From Hirsutella rhossiliensis (lineage: Eukaryota; Ascomycota; Sordariomycetes; Hypocreales; Ophiocordycipitaceae), in contig NW_025408670.1 of the NCBI RefSeq assembly GCF_020360975.1, forward strand, positions 5,828,001 to 5,892,000: 64,000 bases of DNA, given 5' to 3'. A model generated the notes under the pieces. The model had not been told where the DNA came from, did not search any database, and saw only the letters and a program-made list of their open reading frames with translations. The position numbers and the translations under genes are program-made. Shown here piece by piece: positions 60,013-64,000 of the stretch (the first letter of the stretch is position 1; every line of letters begins with the position of its first letter).

Positions 60013-61894
60013 CTATCTATTACACGTACGGGCAGTGTGTTCAAAAGACCTGCACTTACTACACCGTGGTGGTGCACGCTGTCTTGGGACACTCAGCTCT
60101 TCTATAAGTCGTTGGTCCCGCTCCCCTTCTTCCCGCCGTCGCTTGGCCCGCTCATCTTCCTTTGCTCTCTGTTTCTTGACCCGCTCCTCTTCCTTTTCTC
60201 GCCGTAGCTTGAACCATTCCTCGTTCTCTTGTCGCCGTCGCTCGGCCCGCTCTTCTCCTTCTTGTCGTCGCTTGGCCCGCTCCTCGTCCTTCTCTCGCCG
60301 GCGCTTAGTCCTCTCCTCTTCTTCCACTCTCCGTCGCTTAACCCGCTCTTCTTCTTCTTCTCTCCGTTGCTTTATCCTAACCGTGCCCTCTGCAACCGAT
60401 AGAGTACCGCCGTCGCCAATGTATTCACGGCGCTGTTCTTTTCTCTGCTTTCGCCGCTGGTTTTCTGACCGAAGTTGCCGGTTTTCGTCGGCAAGGAGGG
60501 CGGCGCTGTGCATGGCCATTTGACATCCTTTGATAAGCTGGTTGATAGCTTGTGAAACTGGCGAGTCTGTATTTTGTGGCCGGCGTTGAAGAAGCCTTTC
60601 GGCGTGAGTGGTAAGCTGGTTGACGTTATGCGGAGTCTTGGCTGCTTCCAGGCTCTTGTTGGGACTTGGAGTATTCTTGTCGCCGTGATCGTTACCGACT
60701 TTGTCAACCTGAACTTGTAACCGCGATAATACTCTGTTTGGGTCAAACGGAAAAAAGGCCTGTTGCCATAAATCCGCTTCGGATATTCGACGGCGAAAGT
60801 GCTTGTCGGCGAGCGTCTAAGTACATGGGAAGGAAGTCCTGCTTGTCGATATGATGGATCCCAGCGAGCATTTTCTCTTGAACCTTTCGGCCGTATATGG
60901 TTTTCAACGGCGAAAAGCACCCGACATCAAGAGGCTGCAAGAGATGTGAGGAATGTGCAGGCATTTGGAGTACTACGATGGAATTGGCCGTACAGTACTT
61001 GTCAAATTCCGGCGTGACGTGACTGCCGTGCCCGTCGAGAATAAGAAGTCGATGCGTACCAACCGTACGGCGCCGTGTATTCGGATCAAAGACTTCCTTT
61101 AACCAATTCAAAGCAAGGTCGTCGGAAGTCCAGCCATTCTCACTAACGGCGATATGCCAGTCATCGGGCACTCCTGATTCGTACCAGCTTGCTTGGTGTA
61201 ACTTGCCCTGGAAGATAACCTTCGCCGGTAAAGCCCAACCTTGGCAGTTGATAGACTCGATCACAGTAACCCATTCTCGATTTCCAGGCTGCGTGAGTAC
61301 TGCCCGACCTCGCCGGTCAGACCGGGTAAGGACTCTCGCCGTTGCAGCGACTCCATTTGAAACCCCGTCTCATCAAAGTTATAGACATCCTCGTCAAGAA
61401 TCCCCCATTTCTGTTTCGTCGCCGCGACTCGATCGTACCATCCTTGGATCTTTTGGGGGTCTTCGCATTTGGCTCGTTGGTAGTCGTATCGGCGAGAGTA
61501 CTTTGCCTTGATTTCGCCGTGGCGGCCAACAAACTTCCGCACCCAGTTTTCCCCGACAGGATCTTTGCCTCGCTCGGAAAGCAATAAGTTGGCCATCCGA
61601 CGAGTGTAAGCCACTGTCGGCGGCATCCTCGCTCGTCCATCGACAAGATCCATTGTACCAGGGCAGTCTCTTCCGTCGCCGTCAACTTCAGGTTGTTCAT
61701 CTGAGCGTCGCGTCGGCGAATGACACCGCGCAGTCGATCAGATACTGTCGATTGAGGACGTCGTATGCGGCCGCAGCCTTGCGGGTACTTTGAATTGGCC
61801 CTGCTGATAGGCCCTGACGGCGAGCAGGACCCGTTCTTCGCGTGGAACCGATTGGTCTCCCGTTGCCGTCATAGTGCTCGGTTTGTCTTGCCAT
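60013..61894 (-). pseudogene. Pogo-like transposase, disrupted by several frameshifts
   Basis: Transposase similarity continues across the element but jumps frame several times. The N-terminal part starts near 61,894 or 61,871 and includes a VLLAVRAYQQGQF helix-turn-helix segment. A DNA-binding region includes ENWVRKFVGRHGEIKAKYSR. The catalytic DDE/DDD core has YNFDETGF (about 61,380), LLILDGHGSH (about 61,030) and LLQPLDVGCFSPLK (about 60,920), so all three acidic residues survive. Frame changes fall between about 61,780 and 61,700, near 61,290, and at a T6 run near 60,755. The last part (60,519-60,013) is a long charged coiled-coil ending in a CCHC-type knuckle, CSKCRSFEHTARTC. The gene cannot make a full-length protein as it stands, but its ends could be mobilised in trans. 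Confidence 0.88.
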
Positions 61895-61924
61895 AAGTGT
61901 GGGTCGCCGCGTGGAGACTTTTTC

Positions 61925-61966
61925 TGACCGAGTAGGGGGTCTGACCGGGAAGGGGGTGGATTACGT
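61925..61966 (-). repeat. Right terminal inverted repeat of pogo-type element
   Basis: 42 bp, perfect inverted partner of 59,878-59,919, flanked by TA. Confidence 0.95.
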
Positions 61967-61968
61967 TA

Positions 61969-62723
61969 ATTAACTACCAGCTTGCCAGCACACAGCTCTG
62001 ACTAACTATGCAGCATATAAAAAATGGGGAGCCTATAGCGAGTGCCCCTATGTCACGGCCCAACGTGTCATAGACCAATGTGTAGGAATTACGGTTGGGC
62101 TCACGCCCATACGCACCCATGATACGTACATGGATCTCGCCCTAACTAAATCTACATCTACCGGGAATGACCGACGCCATCTCCATTTCCGAGTTAAGCC
62201 TCGAGGGCATCAACATGCACCGCGACGTGGCTAACCCTTAGGCAATTCCCACCTCGCCCTTACCGGCACACTGCCTACTGAGCTCAAGCAGGTGCAGTCG
62301 CTAGGGCGCCCTCTCCTACTGGTCATGCATACCCGATTCTTACGGGAGAAGAAGCAAAAGTGCTTGGTGCTGGGCCTGGGCCTCGCGTCTTCCGCCAGCT
62401 GGCTCCGCGCGACGCCTTTAGAGCGCCCACGCTTGCGCCTCGTCCTCGGCTCCGGCTCCGGCTCCGGTTCTGCTTCCATAGCCCTGGACCTAAGCTCCGA
62501 CGAGCTGATGCGTATGCTCCGTCGCCGACGCTTTCTGCCCAGCGCTCTGGCGGCTTGCACCGCGTCAATCTCCTCGGATCTCCTCCGCCTCCTTTCGGCC
62601 TCCTATTCACCGCAAATCCCCTCTGCTTCTTTCCCCACTCCCGCCTCCACCCGCGAACCCCGACAAGCTATAGCAATACCACTGGGCAATGTAGAGGATA
62701 AGATGGAATAGAATGGCTCCATC
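61969..62723. other. Repeat debris between pogo element and kinase gene
   Basis: 755 bp without a supported gene. A segment at about 62,070-62,110 (TGTAGGAATTACGGTTGGGC then TCACGCCCATACGCACCC) is a relative of the LTR-end repeat at 14,412-14,812. A frame of about 140 codons on the plus strand at 62,292 and its complement are Arg/Ser- or Arg/Glu-rich with no domain. This looks like decayed transposon DNA. Confidence 0.5.
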
Positions 62724-64000
62724 TTATCCTCGGTCGAACCAAGGATCAGCAAGAGCATCTCTTGCTGTATCCCTGAGAGACGGTTCAAACTTTAACATAC
62801 GTTTAATTAATCCACCGACTCTTACAATGTCCTCCCTTGAGAAGTCAGGGTGTTCGTTATCGTCGAAATATACTTCTTCCAACCATTGTTGAAGTGTGCA
62901 ACTGTCGTCTCCACGAGGAACATATTTTTGCATTGCTTGCCATTTGGCCTGCCATCGCGATGGTAGCTCGTCAGTAGCGAACTCCATCATTTGTTGAACA
63001 AGGATCGGCGGGGTCAACATTATGACATCGAAGGGAGGTTGGCCGGTGACAAGTTCAAACAGCTATATTAGTTCGCTCATTCGTCTGGCAGTATGAACGG
63101 GTGCTTTACCATGCAGGCAGCGCTCCATAGGTCCACTCGACGATCCAATAGGTCTCCGAAGACGACTTCTGGTACACGTACAGGTAACGGGATGTGTAGT
63201 GTGCGTGGGATATTATTATTGAAGAATGCCTCCCCAAAGTCGATGATTTTGACAGACCGGGACGACAGGAGGATGTTTTTGTTTAGAAATAGGGTCGGCC
63301 GAACGACGTAGGTCGGCACGTTGTCCGATAAAGGCCGACCATCCAGTCTACTCACCAGGCTGATTTCTGGTTCTCCAAGCTTGTCGAAAAAACTCGCTTC
63401 GTCCGAAGAACTTAGGTCTGGTATCATGATTGCTAAGTTTCGAGTGTGGAGATCTATGGCTAGAATCAGCAGGACGCAGAGAAAGCATTTGTAACGGGTC
63501 AACTCACCCCCATGGCCAATATCGTTGCTTGCAAGGTAATCAAGCCCTTGTAGAGCTTGATGAGCAAAGAGTCTTGCAAGCCTGGCCGGAAGTCTGTCAT
63601 CTTTAAGGCGTGACTCGACAAAATCCGCCACGCTGGGGCCTAGGATCTCCAGCACAAGACAATCGTGGGTTCCGTTAGGGCCAACACAGTAAAATAATCC
63701 AACATCTGGTTCAAACGGTACCACCCAGAATGCCTTCGTGGAAGGGCGGAAATTGCCTTCAAGACTTCAAGCTCGCGTTTGTGTTCTATATTTGAAACTG
63801 AAATCTTGATGGCAACGTATCGGTCTTCTCTACGCATGAGTAAGAACAGAAAGTTTAGCACGCCATTTCGTGCAGTTAGACCTACTTTCTGTCTTTTGCA
63901 GCCCACGTAGTGGAATAACCGCCCCAGCCTAGCTTGTGGACAATTTGATACCGGCCGTCCTGCAGAACGTGGCCTAATCCAAGTAAGTGGATGGTAACCT
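62724..64000 (-). CDS. SRPK-like serine/threonine kinase, 5' end outside window, one frameshift
   Basis: This resembles the SR-protein-kinase-like family that is often multicopy in ascomycetes. Exons on the minus strand are >64000-63886, 63830 to 63508 (containing the frameshift), 63453-63110 and 63062-62724. The glycine loop reads KLGWGGYSTTWAAKDR, and the nucleotide-binding Lys is in VAIKIS. The catalytic loop spliced over the intron is GHGDLHTRN, keeping Asp but with His in place of the usual Lys. DFG is present in KIIDFGEAF, and the C-lobe has DLWSAACM and the end DALADPWFDRG. The reading frame shifts by one base between QMLDYFT and GPNGTHDCLVLEILGPS (about 63,685-63,700). It may be a young pseudogene or a sequence error. 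Confidence 0.75.

Larger units (their letters stand above)
59878..61966 (-). mobile_element. Fot1/pogo-type DNA transposon, complete ends
   Basis: The 2,089-bp element has perfect 42-bp terminal inverted repeats, beginning ACGTAATCCACCCCCTTCCC, and a TA duplication at each side (59,876-59,877 and 61,967-61,968), as expected for the Tc1/mariner superfamily. It encodes a pogo-like transposase on the minus strand, now frameshifted. It shows no RIP signature, unlike the island at the left. The insertion lies just upstream of LSM4. Confidence 0.92.

Noticed and set aside
59860..62015. GCTCTGACTAA repeated on both sides of the pogo element as a longer target duplication
   Set aside because: The right copy is about 30 bp outside the element and the element already has the expected TA duplication, so this is probably chance or older repeat DNA.
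62292..62711. 140-codon frame and its complement between the pogo element and the kinase
   Set aside because: Low-complexity Arg/Ser or Arg/Glu text in repeat debris, with no homologous motif or start context.

Overview
The window is a piece of a filamentous ascomycete chromosome, most likely a Sordariomycete and plausibly Hypocreales. The evidence is short GT-AG introns (about 50-85 bp) with CTAAC/CTGAC-type branch sites, GC-rich coding DNA, fungal type I fatty acid synthase split into beta and alpha genes, fungal Zn2Cys6 regulators (NirA/NIT4-like and XlnR/Xyr1-like), and a strongly AT-rich repeat island with the signature of repeat-induced point mutation (RIP). I cannot name the species.

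Layout. (1) About 1-14,650 is a RIP-destroyed transposon island. CpA and TpG are almost absent and TpA is in large excess, while CpG survives. No ATG-started frame of 60 codons exists before about 14.8 kb. Within it I can still recognise a Copia-type relic (+), a complete Ty3/Gypsy-type element on the minus strand with two 470-bp LTRs, a short gag-bearing LTR element (+), a MITE-like inverted repeat and LTR-end fragments. (2) 14,650-22,200 is a dense housekeeping block: cytochrome b2-type lactate dehydrogenase, CTF18 and mitochondrial ribosomal protein uS4m. (3) 22,200-41,900 is gene-poor, with long regulatory-looking spacers around a nitrate regulator (NirA/NIT4) and the xylanase/xylose regulator (XlnR/Xyr1), followed by a small secreted protein and two unrecognised conserved-looking proteins. 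(4) 42,190-58,480 holds guanine deaminase and the divergent FAS beta / FAS alpha pair. (5) 59,050-64,000 holds LSM4, a Fot1/pogo-type DNA transposon with intact 42-bp terminal repeats but a frameshifted transposase, some repeat debris, and an SRPK-like kinase gene that runs off the right edge.

How the genes fit together. FAS beta and FAS alpha encode the two subunits of one cytosolic dodecameric enzyme and share a 2.2-kb head-to-head promoter region. CTF18 and uS4m also share a short (391 bp) divergent promoter region. NirA and XlnR are pathway-specific activators for nitrogen and plant-polysaccharide carbon use and lie in tandem. I do not see a secondary-metabolite cluster, CRISPR array or obviously new multi-gene system. 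The most unusual content is the record of genome defence in the left island and at its boundary, where one copy of a repeat is mutated and its inverted partner about 230 bp away is not.
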